Source: Nitrospira sp. (GTDB lineage Bacteria; Nitrospirota; Nitrospiria; Nitrospirales; Nitrospiraceae). From it: a stretch of DNA of 64,000 nucleotides. This document shows, one piece after another, positions 28,010 to 37,708 of this stretch. The translations under genes and the position numbers were made by a program. Under the pieces are notes generated by a model. It worked only from the letters and a program-made list of their open reading frames with translations. It had not been told where the DNA came from and did no database searches. The first letter of the stretch is position 1; each line of letters begins with the position of its first letter. The stretch covers positions 62,001 to 126,000 of the forward strand of contig JANDJL010000002.1 of NCBI GenBank assembly GCA_024330965.1, written 5' to 3'.

Positions 28010-29023
28010 ATGACGCATCTATTGGCACCACACATACGCAGGGCATTGCGCGGCAGTCTCTCCGTGTCTTCCCTCGTGCTGTGTCTCGTCGCACCGGTCA
28101 GCGCGGCTCAAATCCTTGGCTTAGCATCCCCCAACTGTTTTGTAGGCGATCAAGCCGGGAGCGACTATTTCATTTCCAACATCAACGGAGAACCAGAAGC
28201 CAGAGACAACAACGGATTCATCACCAAGCTGGACAGCCAAGGCAAGATCACAAACCTGAAATTCATTCAAGGAGGGGTCGCGAACGTGCTCCTCCATGCC
28301 CCCAAAGGAATGACGCTCGACGGGGACACCCTGTACGTCGCAGATCTTGATCAACTCAAGGGGTTCGACAAAACCACGGGGGAACACCGTGTGACCGTCT
28401 CGTTTCCCCCGCTCTTCCCCTCGCAGGGCCCTGTCTCGCTGACGGACGTCGCGGTCGGACCGAACGGAGTGCTGTACGCGTCGGATCAGACCGCCAACGC
28501 CATTTACCGAGTAGAAACAACCGCCGGCCATCGGGTGTCCCTCTTGATCCACGATGACCGATTGGCCGGACCAACCGGAATCGCCGTTCACCCCCACACC
28601 GGCCACGTGATCGCCGTGAGCTGGAACAAAGGCAAAATCTTCGATATCGCCCCCGACGGACGCCTGACCGAATTGGAATCAAACGGCTTCTTCACAGGAC
28701 GCTTCCAAAACTTGAGCGGCGTGGATTTTGACCGCTGGGGAAATATGTACGTCTCGGATCTGACTAAGGGGAAAATCTGGCGCATGACGAGGGACGGAAA
28801 ATTTCATGTGATCGCCGAGTACTTGCCCGCCCCCGCCCATATCGGCATCGATCGCGCTAATAACATCATCCTCGTTCCCTACCAATACGACAACGCCGCC
28901 GAAATGAACGGCCTCGAAACACCGACCGTCGGCAAATCGAAAAAAGAAAAGCGAACGTTGGCGGACTATGGATTCATTCCCCCGCCGTCCCAACCTCCGA
29001 CTGGAAGTTCGAAAAACAAATGA
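28010..29023 (+). CDS. Secreted NHL/SMP-30-like beta-propeller protein
   Basis: A 337-residue protein begins with a typical Sec signal: basic MTHLLAPHIRRALRG, a hydrophobic core LSVSSLVLCLVAP, and a likely cut after VSA. The rest reads as repeated six-bladed propeller units, for example GMTLDGDTLYVADLDQLKGF, DVAVGPNGVLYASDQTANAI and SGVDFDRWGNMYVSDLTKGK. This is the SMP-30/NHL pattern of sugar lactonases and binding proteins. It is probably periplasmic. The C-terminus is Lys and Pro rich. Its stop overlaps the next start (ATGA), so the two genes are coupled. Ligand or reaction is unknown. Confidence 0.78.
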   Translation: MTHLLAPHIRRALRGSLSVSSLVLCLVAPVSAAQILGLASPNCFVGDQAGSDYFISNINGEPEARDNNGFITKLDSQGKITNLKFIQGGVANVLLHAPKGMTLDGDTLYVADLDQLKGFDKTTGEHRVTVSFPPLFPSQGPVSLTDVAVGPNGVLYASDQTANAIYRVETTAGHRVSLLIHDDRLAGPTGIAVHPHTGHVIAVSWNKGKIFDIAPDGRLTELESNGFFTGRFQNLSGVDFDRWGNMYVSDLTKGKIWRMTRDGKFHVIAEYLPAPAHIGIDRANNIILVPYQYDNAAEMNGLETPTVGKSKKEKRTLADYGFIPPPSQPPTGSSKNK

Positions 29024-29715
29024 GCTTCTGCTCGTACTGCTCAGCGCGAAAGGGAAAGCGACCGTGCCCCGCCCTTGGCGGGTCAATCTGCAGCTCCTGT
29101 TGCGGCCAGCATCGCTTGTCCCGCATCACGTGTCCCCCTGATTGCCTCTATCTGGACAGCGGGGGAGATTATCAAGAGAAACGCCTGGGCGAGCAACTTA
29201 TGACACGACGTCGGGAATTCTATCGCGAATTGGAAGAAATCGGAGGTCTCAAAGGCGTTGCGCTGTTCACCCTGATCGAAGTCGCGACCTATCGTTACTT
29301 CGCGGGACGTCGGGACGGGCAGGACGCCGAGGTGGTCGCCGCACTCCAAACCTTGCGCCGCACACTGAGCCCCTTGCACGTGCTTTCCTCGCCCATGCCC
29401 GTTTTTGCCGAGTATCTCAAAAAAGAATACGACGAGTATCGAAAGGAGCATCCTGAAGAGATCGCCGATGGATCCGAAGCGCCCACGGTCCTTGATCGAG
29501 CCATGACGTTCATCGCAGAGTTTTCAGGAACGGATTTTCAGTCCAGGCGATTCCTCAACGGGCTGACCGGCTATGTCAAAACATATCACCCGACGCTGGC
29601 CGAGCAACTGCGCACAAGACACGAGGAGGGTCGCATCATTTTCCCCGGCACATCCCTACCACCAACCATTTCCGGCCCACACGTGCACGGTCCAGATTGC
29701 GGACATCGTCACTAG
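29020..29715 (+). CDS. Cys-rich N-terminal protein, unknown function
   Basis: The 231-residue protein begins with eight to nine Cys in about 45 residues (FCSYCSARKGKRPCP, SICSSCCGQHR, TCPPDCLYLD), a probable zinc-binding module. A helical middle part follows (EFYRELEEIGGLKGVALFTL). It ends with HVHGPDCGHRH, a His/Cys cluster that could bind metal. No signal peptide or membrane segment is present. Its ATG overlaps the stop of the propeller gene by 4 nt, so it is co-translated with a secreted protein although it looks cytoplasmic. I do not recognise a named function. Confidence 0.75.
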   Translation: MSFCSYCSARKGKRPCPALGGSICSSCCGQHRLSRITCPPDCLYLDSGGDYQEKRLGEQLMTRRREFYRELEEIGGLKGVALFTLIEVATYRYFAGRRDGQDAEVVAALQTLRRTLSPLHVLSSPMPVFAEYLKKEYDEYRKEHPEEIADGSEAPTVLDRAMTFIAEFSGTDFQSRRFLNGLTGYVKTYHPTLAEQLRTRHEEGRIIFPGTSLPPTISGPHVHGPDCGHRH

Positions 29716-29838
29716 TCGGCGAGTGCACAAACCGGCCGGCCCGGCCCGGCGCTCGCGGGGACTAGCTGCTCGCCATACCATCAACGATGAACTCCTCTTC
29801 TACCCGCGGCCGTCTTGCATCAGATCCCGCTTTCCCCG

Positions 29839-30168
29839 CTATTCACTCCAACGAGTCAACCGGCATTCGATGTGTCGCGCCAAGCGAAAATCCGCCTCGT
29901 TCGAGAGCGAGATGATCTGAACCCCGCATTGCGTCTCGTTGCTCCATCGAACCACGGCCTGATCGACATCGAGAGCCATTCCATCCGGCAGCCAGATTCG
30001 AACGGCCACCAGACTCCCGCACGGAGGAGGCAAATCACCCTCGATTCTCAATCCGTTCAAAGAAAGGTCTTGCACGACAACATGCTGAACGAAACCGTGC
30101 ACGAAGAGAGATCCGCGGTAGCCCGTCGGTATTCTCCGGTACATCCGCCGAGTCGATACGGAACGCAT
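29839..30168 (-). CDS. Small PilZ-domain protein
   Basis: The 109-residue protein begins MRSVSTRRMYRRIPTGYRGS, with an RxxxR-type arginine patch, and continues with VVVQDLSLNGLRIEGDLPP, the D/N-x-S-x-x-G motif of PilZ domains. A beta-rich remainder follows (VVRWSNETQCGVQII). These two motifs together bind cyclic di-GMP in canonical PilZ proteins. AAGGAGG precedes the ATG at 30168. It stands alone and could adjust motility, pili or export in response to cyclic di-GMP; a pilus gene set lies 16 kb away. The effector is unknown. Confidence 0.85.
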   Translation of the reverse strand: MRSVSTRRMYRRIPTGYRGSLFVHGFVQHVVVQDLSLNGLRIEGDLPPPCGSLVAVRIWLPDGMALDVDQAVVRWSNETQCGVQIISLSNEADFRLARHIECRLTRWSE

Positions 30169-30359
30169 GTCCCCCTCCTTGGCTCACTCATCATCCTCAC
30201 CCATCGCCAAGGATAGCCGCCAGAAGAGGTTGAAACCATGCTACAAAAGCTCACCCCCCGAAAGTGGGGCGCGCGGGAGGAAAAACCAATGCGCCATCGG
30301 GACAACCAAACCGGACAACAACGCGCTGTTCGCTGATCATCCAGGCATGGAGTCGGACG

Positions 30360-30986
30360 CTAGTCCACGATCGTCACCGTCATCTCGATTCGCTCTTTCG
30401 GATTGTCTTGGGCATCGCGAGGCACGTTTGCGATCTTATCGGCTACGCCGATCCCCTTCACCACTTCCCCGAACACGGTGTATTTGTTGTCAAGAAACGG
30501 CGAATCCTCGACCACGATGAAAAACTGCGAACCAGCGGAATCGGGATCCTGAGCTCTCGCCATCGATACGATCCCCCGCTTGTGGGAAATGTCGTTGAAC
30601 TCGGCCTTCAATCGAACAGGATTGCCCTTCTCATCCGTCGGCCCTCCCATGCCGTAGAGTTCTTTTTTTAAGGAATCTTTGGTGTTGGGGTCGCCGCCTT
30701 GAATCATGAAGCCGGGAATGACGCGATGAAAGATCGTCCCGTTATAAAATCCTGCTTTCGCCAGCGCAAGAAAGTTCTCGACGTGCCTCGGCGCCACATC
30801 GGGGAAAAATCTGATCTCCATGTCGCCGAATTTCGTCTTGATGATCGCTCGCGGCCCTTTCGATGCTCCGTCTTTTTGACCAGCAGGTTTGTCGGCGGCG
30901 ACGATCCCGGCTGGAGCCATGAGAGACACCGTGCATCCCGTCAGCACCGTCGCGCAGATCATCAACATCGCTCGTCGCATAAGCAT
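30360..30986 (-). CDS. Peptidyl-prolyl cis-trans isomerase (cyclophilin), predicted lipoprotein
   Basis: The 208-residue protein starts at 30986, six bases after AGGAG. The N-terminus MLMRRAMLMICATVLTGC ends in a lipobox (LTGC), so it should be lipid-anchored to the outside of the inner membrane or to the outer membrane. After a linker the cyclophilin domain follows: KTKFGDMEIRFFPDVAP, FHRVIPGFMIQGGDP (the core catalytic segment), MARAQDPDSAGSQFFIV and YTVFGEVVKG. It helps fold exported proteins. It lies 25 nt after rnc. Confidence 0.93.
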   Translation of the reverse strand: MLMRRAMLMICATVLTGCTVSLMAPAGIVAADKPAGQKDGASKGPRAIIKTKFGDMEIRFFPDVAPRHVENFLALAKAGFYNGTIFHRVIPGFMIQGGDPNTKDSLKKELYGMGGPTDEKGNPVRLKAEFNDISHKRGIVSMARAQDPDSAGSQFFIVVEDSPFLDNKYTVFGEVVKGIGVADKIANVPRDAQDNPKERIEMTVTIVD

Positions 30987-31011
30987 GACCATCTCCTTTC
31001 CTCAACATCAT

Positions 31012-31740
31012 TCACCGTTCGATCCGTTCCAACGCTCGCCTTGCCGCTTCCTGCTCGGCCTCTTTTTTACTGGATCCTTGTCCGACCCCGAGAGTTTCAT
31101 CGCCCACGGAAACCTCGACTTGAAAAAGCTTCTGGTGGTCAGGCCCTGTTTCTCGCAGCGTGTGGTAGCGAGGCACGAATTTATGCCGCTTTTGACACCA
31201 TTCTTGGAGCCTTGTTTTGTAATCGCCACGACCCGGACTCGTCTGCATCGACTCCATTTTTCGCAACTCTTCCGCCAACGTCTCAAGAACGAATGTCCGA
31301 CTCGCTTTGATCCCGCCATCGAGATACACCGCCGCGATCACCGCCTCCAAGCCGTCAGCCAACAACGACGGTTTTTTTCTTCCCATTGACCGCTCTTCGC
31401 CCCGTCCCATTTTGAGATGCGCGCCGAGATCAAGCCGCCGAGCCGCGGCAGCCAGCGATGATTCGCTGACCAGATCGGCTTTGAGTTTCGAAAGCGCGCC
31501 TTCCCTCAATTCCGGATATCGAGTCGCCAGGTACTCACTGATGATGAGCGACAGCACGGCATCGCCCAAAAACTCGAGTCGTTCGTTGTGGCGGACGTGT
31601 TTGTCTCTGTTTTCGTTGACGTACGACTTGTGCGTCAGCGCTTCGTCGAGAAGCGCCCTGTTGCGGAAACGATAGGGCAGCGAAATGGGAGGTGAATCGG
31701 CCGAGGAAGCCGGTGTCATTGTCGAAAAGACACTACACAT
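31012..31740 (-). CDS. rnc: Ribonuclease III
   Basis: The 242-residue protein has the RNase III signature [20 protein letters not shown] near residues 51-70, and a second acidic site in [22 protein letters not shown] double-stranded RNA-binding domain ends the protein, with a [20 protein letters not shown] helix. It cuts double-stranded RNA in rRNA maturation and mRNA decay. The ATG at 31740 overlaps the fabF stop by 8 nt; an ATG at 31719 is an alternative start. The fabF-rnc arrangement is common in bacteria. Confidence 0.96.
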   Translation of the reverse strand: MCSVFSTMTPASSADSPPISLPYRFRNRALLDEALTHKSYVNENRDKHVRHNERLEFLGDAVLSLIISEYLATRYPELREGALSKLKADLVSESSLAAAARRLDLGAHLKMGRGEERSMGRKKPSLLADGLEAVIAAVYLDGGIKASRTFVLETLAEELRKMESMQTSPGRGDYKTRLQEWCQKRHKFVPRYHTLRETGPDHQKLFQVEVSVGDETLGVGQGSSKKEAEQEAARRALERIER

Positions 31741-32983
31741 CCACCCGTTTGAAAATCAAACAGGCGTTCACCCCGCCGAATCCAAAAGAATTGGACAAGG
31801 CAGCGGTGATGGCGGCGGTTCTCGCTTTATTGGGCACATAATCCAAATCGCACGCTGGATCGGGATTTTCGAGGTTAATGGTGGGCGGCAACACGCCGTG
31901 AAAGAGAGCCAGTATGCTGAAGATCGCTTCAACCCCACCCGCCGCACCGAGCAGATGGCCGGTCATGGACTTCGTCGAACTGACGGGGATGCCATAGGCG
32001 CGATCGCCAAAGACAGTCTTGATGGCACGCGTTTCAATCGCATCGGCCATCGTGGACGTTCCATGAGCGTTAATGTAGCCGATTTGATCTTTGCCGATTC
32101 CGGCGTCCTCGATAGCCAGCTCCATGCAACGCACCGCTCCTTCGCCCTCTTCGGGAGGCGCCGTAATGTGATACGCGTCGCTGTTCATCCCATACCCGAC
32201 GATTTCGGCGTACATCCTCGCGCCGCGACGGCGCGCGTGCTCCAACTCCTCGATCACGACCACCCCGGCGCCTTCTCCCAGCACGAACCCGTCACGGTCC
32301 TTGTCAAACGGCCGACTCGCTCTCGTCGGCTCATCGTTTCTGAACGACAGCGCTTTAGCCGCCGCAAACCCCGCGACGCCCAGCGGTGTCACGGCCGCCT
32401 CGGCGCCGCCCGCGACCATCACATCCGCGCGGCCGTCCTGAATCAGGCGGAACGCGTCTCCGATGCAATGATTGCCAGTTGCGCAGGCCGTCACGATGGA
32501 AGAATTGGGGCCTTTGGCCCCGATCCGAATCGCCACCTGCCCGGACGCCAGGTTGATAATGGTCATCGGAATGAAAAACGGCGAGACCCGGCCCGGCCCC
32601 TTTTCCTTGAGCACGTCGTGGTACCGTTCGATCGACCCCAGCCCGCCGATCCCAGACCCTATGTAGACGCCGACTTTGGTAGCCTCTTCCGCAGTGACCT
32701 TCAGCCCCGCGTCATCCACGGCCAATTGGGCGGCGCCCACGGCATAGTGAATGAACGTGTCCATTTTCTTGATTTCTTTTTTCTCGATGAACTGAGCTGG
32801 GTCGAAATCCGTCACCTCGCCGGCAATCTGGGCGTCGTAGCCGGTGGGATCAAACTTCGTAATCCGTCGGATGCCGGACTCTCCGGCACACAGAGCCCGC
32901 CACGTTTTTTCAACCCCGGTGCCCAGCGGAGTCACTAAACCGAGCCCCGTGACCACCACCCGGCGCGTCGTTCGATCAGGCAT
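31733..32983 (-). CDS. fabF: 3-oxoacyl-[acyl-carrier-protein] synthase II
   Basis: The 416-residue condensing enzyme begins [20 protein letters not shown] (ATG 32983). The nucleophilic Cys is in [15 protein letters not shown], and the two catalytic His in [13 protein letters not shown] and [15 protein letters not shown]. It extends acyl-ACP with malonyl-ACP in fatty-acid synthesis and controls unsaturated chain length in many bacteria. The upstream in-frame codon at 33004 lies next to the end of acpP and is less likely. It sits between acpP and rnc. Confidence 0.96.
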   Translation of the reverse strand: MPDRTTRRVVVTGLGLVTPLGTGVEKTWRALCAGESGIRRITKFDPTGYDAQIAGEVTDFDPAQFIEKKEIKKMDTFIHYAVGAAQLAVDDAGLKVTAEEATKVGVYIGSGIGGLGSIERYHDVLKEKGPGRVSPFFIPMTIINLASGQVAIRIGAKGPNSSIVTACATGNHCIGDAFRLIQDGRADVMVAGGAEAAVTPLGVAGFAAAKALSFRNDEPTRASRPFDKDRDGFVLGEGAGVVVIEELEHARRRGARMYAEIVGYGMNSDAYHITAPPEEGEGAVRCMELAIEDAGIGKDQIGYINAHGTSTMADAIETRAIKTVFGDRAYGIPVSSTKSMTGHLLGAAGGVEAIFSILALFHGVLPPTINLENPDPACDLDYVPNKARTAAITAALSNSFGFGGVNACLIFKRVDV

Positions 32984-32997
32984 GACGGACTGACGTA

Positions 32998-33231
32998 CTA
33001 ACATTTTTCCTTGATATATTCCAATGCCTTTCCGACCGTCAGAATTTTTTCGGCGTCCTCGTCCGGAATTTCGATCGAGAACTCTTCCTCCAGCGCCATC
33101 ACGAGCTCCACGGTATCTAGCGAATCGGCGCCGAGGTCTTCGACGAAGGACGCCTCCGGCGTCACCTCGTCTTCCTCCACGCCCAATTGCTCGGCAATGA
33201 TCTTCTTGACACGCTCCTCAACGGTTGCCAT
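32998..33231 (-). CDS. acpP: Acyl carrier protein
   Basis: The 77-residue acidic protein carries the phosphopantetheine attachment Ser in [20 protein letters not shown]. The start at 33231 ([17 protein letters not shown]) gives the standard ACP length. It carries growing acyl chains for the Fab enzymes encoded on either side. It lies 14 nt before fabF and about 90 nt after fabG. Confidence 0.97.
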   Translation of the reverse strand: MATVEERVKKIIAEQLGVEEDEVTPEASFVEDLGADSLDTVELVMALEEEFSIEIPDEDAEKILTVGKALEYIKEKC

Positions 33232-33321
33232 CGCTCTGCTTCCCTCCTTCCTCGATAGAACTCTCACCGCACCGCCGCACGAGGACGTGTGACGGCTGCC
33301 GCCGTTTGCGATTTCGCCGCG

Positions 33322-34065
33322 TTACGCCATCAACATTCCACCGTTCACGTGCAGCACGTGACCAGTAATATAGGCCGCGTCGTCGGATACCAGAAACCGT
33401 ACCGCCGCCGCAATATCGGCCGGCGTACCCAATCGTCCCAGCGGAATCTGTTTCTGAAGCATCTCTTTGACATCGGCCGGCAATCCGTGAGTCATAGCCG
33501 TATCGATGAAGCCCGGGGCTACCGCGTTGACCGTGATGTTTCGGCTCGCGTATTCCCGTCCCACCGTTTTGGTAAACCCGATGACGGCCGCCTTCGACGC
33601 CGCGTAATTGGCCTGTCCCACGTTGCCCATCACCCCCACAATCGACGCGATGTTGACGATGCGACCATACCGTTGCTTGGTCATCGTCTGCAAAACAGCT
33701 TTGGTGCAATTGAACGTCCCGTTCAAATTGACCTGGAGCACCAAGTTCCAATCTTCGTCCTTCATTCGAAGCAACAGGCCGTCACGCGTGATCCCGGCGT
33801 TGTTCACCAAAATGTCGATCCGCCCCCATGCCTTGAGGACCTGTTCGGCCATGGCTTTGGCATCACCGGCCTCCGCCACGTTCACCTTGAGATTGAGCGC
33901 TCGGCGCCCCAGTTGCTCGACAGCATTCACCGTTTCAATGGAACGACCGGGATCGAGATCCGCAACGGCAATGTCGGCGCCGGCCTCCGCCAGACGTTCG
34001 GCTATGGCGCGACCGATCCCCTGAGCTGCGCCGGTCACAATCGCGACTTTTCCCTCTAGCGACAT
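33322..34065 (-). CDS. fabG: 3-oxoacyl-[acyl-carrier-protein] reductase
   Basis: The 247-residue short-chain dehydrogenase has the cofactor loop VTGAAQGIGRAIAERLAEAG, the NNAGITRDGLLLRM segment and the active-site YAASKAAVIGFTKT, with Ser in VNIASIVGVMG. The C-terminal TGHVLHVNGGMLMA is typical of FabG. It reduces 3-oxoacyl-ACP with NADPH. GAGGG precedes the ATG at 34065. Place in the cluster between fabD and acpP supports fatty-acid synthesis over other members of this large family. Confidence 0.96.
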   Translation of the reverse strand: MSLEGKVAIVTGAAQGIGRAIAERLAEAGADIAVADLDPGRSIETVNAVEQLGRRALNLKVNVAEAGDAKAMAEQVLKAWGRIDILVNNAGITRDGLLLRMKDEDWNLVLQVNLNGTFNCTKAVLQTMTKQRYGRIVNIASIVGVMGNVGQANYAASKAAVIGFTKTVGREYASRNITVNAVAPGFIDTAMTHGLPADVKEMLQKQIPLGRLGTPADIAAAVRFLVSDDAAYITGHVLHVNGGMLMA

Positions 34066-34164
34066 GATCAACCCTCGATCTCGTTCAATGAGACGGCTTC
34101 ATCGTTGTTGGGAACACTATTTGAGCCTGGACGCGCCCCCACTTCCGAGAACCTTCCGAACTCT

Positions 34165-35103
34165 TTATCCCCTTAGACCGTTCAACGTCGCTTCAAGCGA
34201 GCGGGGATCATTGACATTGAACAGTCGGGCATCAGGAAGGATGCGTTTGATTAGTCCCGTCAGTACGGTTCCCGGTCCCACTTCCACAAACGTCGTGACT
34301 CCCATCCGCGCCATGGTTTTGATCGTCTCCACCCACAACACAGGCGACGGCAGTTGTCGAATGAGTGAGGCCTGGATCTCGCTTGCTTTGGCGATCGCCT
34401 TGGCCTCCACATTGTTGATCAAGGGCACCGTCAAATCCGACCACTGAACCGAAGCGATGTCGGCCGCCAATCGATCAGCCGCTTTCTGCATCAACGGCGT
34501 GTGAACCGGCACACTGACCGGCAGGGGAATCGCCTTTTTGCATCCTTTGGCCTTAGCAAGTTCGATCGCCCGTTCCACCGCCGCCTTCTCTCCGGCGATC
34601 ACGATTTGTCCCGGGGAGTTGAAATTTGCCGGAGCGACGACCCCAACCGACGACGCTTCTCGACAGACTTCTTCGACCGCATCGGTCTCCACTCCGAGCA
34701 ACGCTGCCACAAGACCGGCCCCCGGAGGAACAGCCTCCGACATGTACCGACCGCGTTTTTGAACCAGCGCCACCGCATCGCCGAACGACAGACCACCGGC
34801 CGCCACCAGCGCCGAGTACTCCCCCAAACTGTGGCCCGCCACCGCCCTCGGCTCGATGCCCGCCGGCTCCAAGGTCTTCCACGCGGCAAGGCTACTGACC
34901 AACAGAGCAGGTTGAGTGTATTCGGTCAAGTTGAGCCGTTCAACCGGCCCTTCAAAACACAAGGCCGCGCAGTCATACCCGAGCACCGCCGAGGCTTCGT
35001 CATACAGACGTTTCAGTTCCGGATGAGCCTCGTACAACCCCTTGCCCATCCCGATGGACTGTGATCCTTGCCCCGGAAAGACCAGACCGATCCCTTGTTT
35101 CAT
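34165..35103 (-). CDS. fabD: Malonyl-CoA:ACP transacylase
   Basis: The 312-residue protein begins MKQGIGLVFPGQGSQSIGMG, with the GQGSQ loop. The nucleophile elbow AVAGHSLGEYSALVAAGGLS has the catalytic Ser, and the catalytic His is in VPVHTPLMQKAADRL. The Arg of the acid-binding site falls in ALVQKRGRYMSEAVPPG. It loads malonyl groups onto ACP. It lies between fabH and fabG, with a 139-nt gap after fabH. Confidence 0.96.
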   Translation of the reverse strand: MKQGIGLVFPGQGSQSIGMGKGLYEAHPELKRLYDEASAVLGYDCAALCFEGPVERLNLTEYTQPALLVSSLAAWKTLEPAGIEPRAVAGHSLGEYSALVAAGGLSFGDAVALVQKRGRYMSEAVPPGAGLVAALLGVETDAVEEVCREASSVGVVAPANFNSPGQIVIAGEKAAVERAIELAKAKGCKKAIPLPVSVPVHTPLMQKAADRLAADIASVQWSDLTVPLINNVEAKAIAKASEIQASLIRQLPSPVLWVETIKTMARMGVTTFVEVGPGTVLTGLIKRILPDARLFNVNDPRSLEATLNGLRG

Positions 35104-35242
35104 GAGTCGTTAGATATCGTAGAAACCTTCCGGAATGTCAACGGGAAAAGTTCCGTGGCGCAGCCGCCTTTCGGTTCCCATCGGTCGGCAGTCCCGCGCG
35201 CCCTTCCGCACTATGCCGCCATGCGCATGAGGACGACCTCCG

Positions 35243-36223
35243 TCACCATCGAATCATCGCTGAAGCCCAGGTCAGTCCAGCCCCGAACGCCCCGAGCATG
35301 ACCATCGATCCTTCCTTGATTCGCCCCGTACGCACCGCCTCATCAAGCGCAATGGGAATCGAGGCCGCAGACGTGTTGCCATAGCGATCAAGATTAAACA
35401 TCATTTTCTCCAACGGAAGGCCGAGCCGCTCCATCACGGCCGTGAGAATCCTGACATTGGCCTGATGCGGCACATACAGGTCTATGTCTTCCACTTTCAA
35501 ATTGTTCGCCGCCAAGGTCTCACGGGCAATCTCTTCGAGGGTCCGCACGGCTACTTTGAAGGTCTCGTGCCCCTTCATTTTGATGCACTGCATCTTCTCG
35601 GCGATCGTTTTTTCCGACGAGGGATTGCGCGAGCCGCCCGCCGGGACCGTAATGAGTTCGCTCAACTGGCCGTCGGAACGAAGATGCGTGGATAAGATGC
35701 CGCGCCCGCTGTCCTCGTCGCCGGCACTCACGACCGCCGCCCCGGCGCCGTCTCCGAAAAGGACGCAGGTATTGCGGTCCGTCCAATCCGTGATCGCGGA
35801 CATGACTTCCGATCCGATCACCAGAACGTGACGCATGCCCGTTTTGACATAGGCGTCGGCCACCGACAGCGCATAGACGAATCCGCAACAGGCCGCGGAC
35901 ACATCGCAGGCCGCCGCCCTCGTCGCACCGAGTTGATGCTGGACCAAACAGGCCGTCGACGGAAGGGGATAGTCACCGGTGCACGTCGCAACCAAGACCA
36001 TATCCAACTCCGCCGCCGATCGCTTTGCCGCCTCCAAAGCCCGCTTTCCCGCCTGGACGGCCAGATCGGAGCACGCTTCTCCCGCTCCTGCGATGCGACG
36101 TTCCCGGATGCCCGTCCGTTCACGAATCCACTCATCCGACGTCGCGACCAACCGTTCGAGATCTGCGTTGGTCAGGACCTTGGCCGGCACGTATGAGCCC
36201 GTTCCGGTGATCCAAGCCTTCAT
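35243..36223 (-). CDS. fabH: 3-oxoacyl-[acyl-carrier-protein] synthase III
   Basis: The start at 36223 (MKAWITGTGSYVPAK) gives 326 residues. The catalytic Cys is in ACDVSAACCGFVYALSVADA, the His in DLYVPHQANVRILTAVMERL and the Asn in DRYGNTSAASIPIALDE, the standard C-H-N triad. It starts fatty-acid synthesis by joining acetyl-CoA (a product of AclAB here) with malonyl-ACP. It begins 2 nt after the plsX stop, so the pair is coupled. A longer frame from 36361 lies inside plsX and is rejected. Confidence 0.96.
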   Translation of the reverse strand: MKAWITGTGSYVPAKVLTNADLERLVATSDEWIRERTGIRERRIAGAGEACSDLAVQAGKRALEAAKRSAAELDMVLVATCTGDYPLPSTACLVQHQLGATRAAACDVSAACCGFVYALSVADAYVKTGMRHVLVIGSEVMSAITDWTDRNTCVLFGDGAGAAVVSAGDEDSGRGILSTHLRSDGQLSELITVPAGGSRNPSSEKTIAEKMQCIKMKGHETFKVAVRTLEEIARETLAANNLKVEDIDLYVPHQANVRILTAVMERLGLPLEKMMFNLDRYGNTSAASIPIALDEAVRTGRIKEGSMVMLGAFGAGLTWASAMIRW

Positions 36224-36225
36224 AG

Positions 36226-37239
36226 TCACACTTCTGCGGACGAGTGAGCGAGGGTTTCTTCGATATTTCGTTGGATCAGTTCGCGCACGTGGCCTTCGGC
36301 CATGCCTTTGGCCCGTCGAATCGCGTTTTTGATGGCTTTCGCCGAGGATCGCCCATGACAAATCATGGTAATGCCATTGACGCCGAGCAGCGGGGCGCCC
36401 CCGAATTCCGCGTAATCGATCCGCCGCTTCAATTTTCTAAGCGGCCCGGCGATCAGCGGATAGGCCAGGCGTCCCAGCCATGACCTGGACAGCTCTTGCT
36501 CCAGCAATTTACTGATCGTCTCGGCGACGCCTTCGGATATTTTTAACGCCACGTTCCCGATAAACCCGTCGCAGACGACGACGTCGGCGATACCGCTGTA
36601 CACCTCTCGTCCCTCGACGTTGCCGATGAAGTTCAAGGAGCTGGCCTTTAACAGCTTGAACGCTTCTTTGGTGACTTCGTTGCCTTTGCTGTCTTCTTCC
36701 CCGATGCTCAACAGCCCCACGCGGGGGTTCGGTTTGCCGAAGAGGTGCTTGCCGTACTCATTGCCCATGACGGCAAACTGAAAAAGATCTCTGGCGCTGC
36801 AATCAACGTTGGCCCCGACATCGAGGATGATCGCCTCGCCAGAGACGGTCGGCAAGCTGGTTGCAATCGCCGGTCGTTCGACGCCTTTTGTCAGCCCCAG
36901 CACAAAGAACGACGCCACCATACTGGCCCCGGTGTTTCCCGGGCTCACCACTGCATCGGCCTCTGCGTTTTTGACCATCGTGGTGGCAACCCAAATCGAC
37001 GAGTCTCGCTTTTTTCTGACCACAGCCGCCGGCGATTCATGCATCGAGACAACCTGCGATGCGTGGCGGATAGATACCCGGCTATCGTGACAACCCAATC
37101 GGCAACATTCCTGCTTCAGAAGGGTCTCGTCACCGACGAGAATGACCTCGACATCCGCTTCTCTGACAGCTTGGAGAGCACCTTCGATGCAGGGAGCAGG
37201 GCCGTAATCTCCCCCCACGGCATCAAGCGCGATCTTCAT
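36226..37239 (-). CDS. plsX: Phosphate acyltransferase PlsX
   Basis: The 337-residue product starts MKIALDAVGGDYGPAPCIEG at 37239; in-frame ATGs at 37248 and 37266 would add 3 or 9 residues, and none has a clear ribosome-binding site. PlsX segments include VSPGNTGASMVASFF, ILDVGANVDCSARDL and VCDGFIGNVALKISEG. It makes acyl-phosphate from acyl-ACP, the first step of phospholipid synthesis in the PlsX/PlsY route. It sits between rpmF and fabH, the classic order. Confidence 0.95.
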   Translation of the reverse strand: MKIALDAVGGDYGPAPCIEGALQAVREADVEVILVGDETLLKQECCRLGCHDSRVSIRHASQVVSMHESPAAVVRKKRDSSIWVATTMVKNAEADAVVSPGNTGASMVASFFVLGLTKGVERPAIATSLPTVSGEAIILDVGANVDCSARDLFQFAVMGNEYGKHLFGKPNPRVGLLSIGEEDSKGNEVTKEAFKLLKASSLNFIGNVEGREVYSGIADVVVCDGFIGNVALKISEGVAETISKLLEQELSRSWLGRLAYPLIAGPLRKLKRRIDYAEFGGAPLLGVNGITMICHGRSSAKAIKNAIRRAKGMAEGHVRELIQRNIEETLAHSSAEV

Positions 37240-37489
37240 GCGTGGCATACTGTTCACAACCGGCACCAGACAAATTCGTCATCCAGGCACGGCAGCTCGT
37301 TCCCTTCCACCGGCACCGGGATCCAGCGCGCAGACACGAGTCTCCTGAATGACAGGCCCATCCGCTCCCCGCATCGCAAGAGTCGTCGCCGTCAAACACG
37401 TTTGCCCCGGTCACCTGAAATGTGCTGAAAGACAACCCCGAACGATCGTTCGGCCTCGCCTCGAGATTGGACCGACGCGTCGAACGCTA

Positions 37490-37675
37490 TCAAGCCTCTT
37501 CGACTTGAATGACGGCCTTGCCCTTGTATGTCCCGCAATTCAAGCAGGTGTAATGCGGCAGTTTCAATTCATGGCACTGAGGGCACACGGACATCCCTGG
37601 AGGCGTCATACGCAGTTTCTGCGTGCGACGTTTATCGCGTCTTGCCCGAGAATGTTTATGTTTCGGATTGGGCAT
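37490..37675 (-). CDS. rpmF: 50S ribosomal protein L32
   Basis: From the ATG at 37675, preceded by AAGGAG, the product is 61 residues. It begins MPNPKHKHSRARRDKRRTQK, the universal L32 start, and has a zinc ribbon formed by VCPQCHELKLPHYTCLNCG. A GTG two codons earlier is not used. It lies between yceD and plsX. Confidence 0.97.
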   Translation of the reverse strand: MPNPKHKHSRARRDKRRTQKLRMTPPGMSVCPQCHELKLPHYTCLNCGTYKGKAVIQVEEA

Positions 37676-37708
37676 GGTCACTCCTTCGTTGTCTCGCCGA
37701 CGGCGCGC

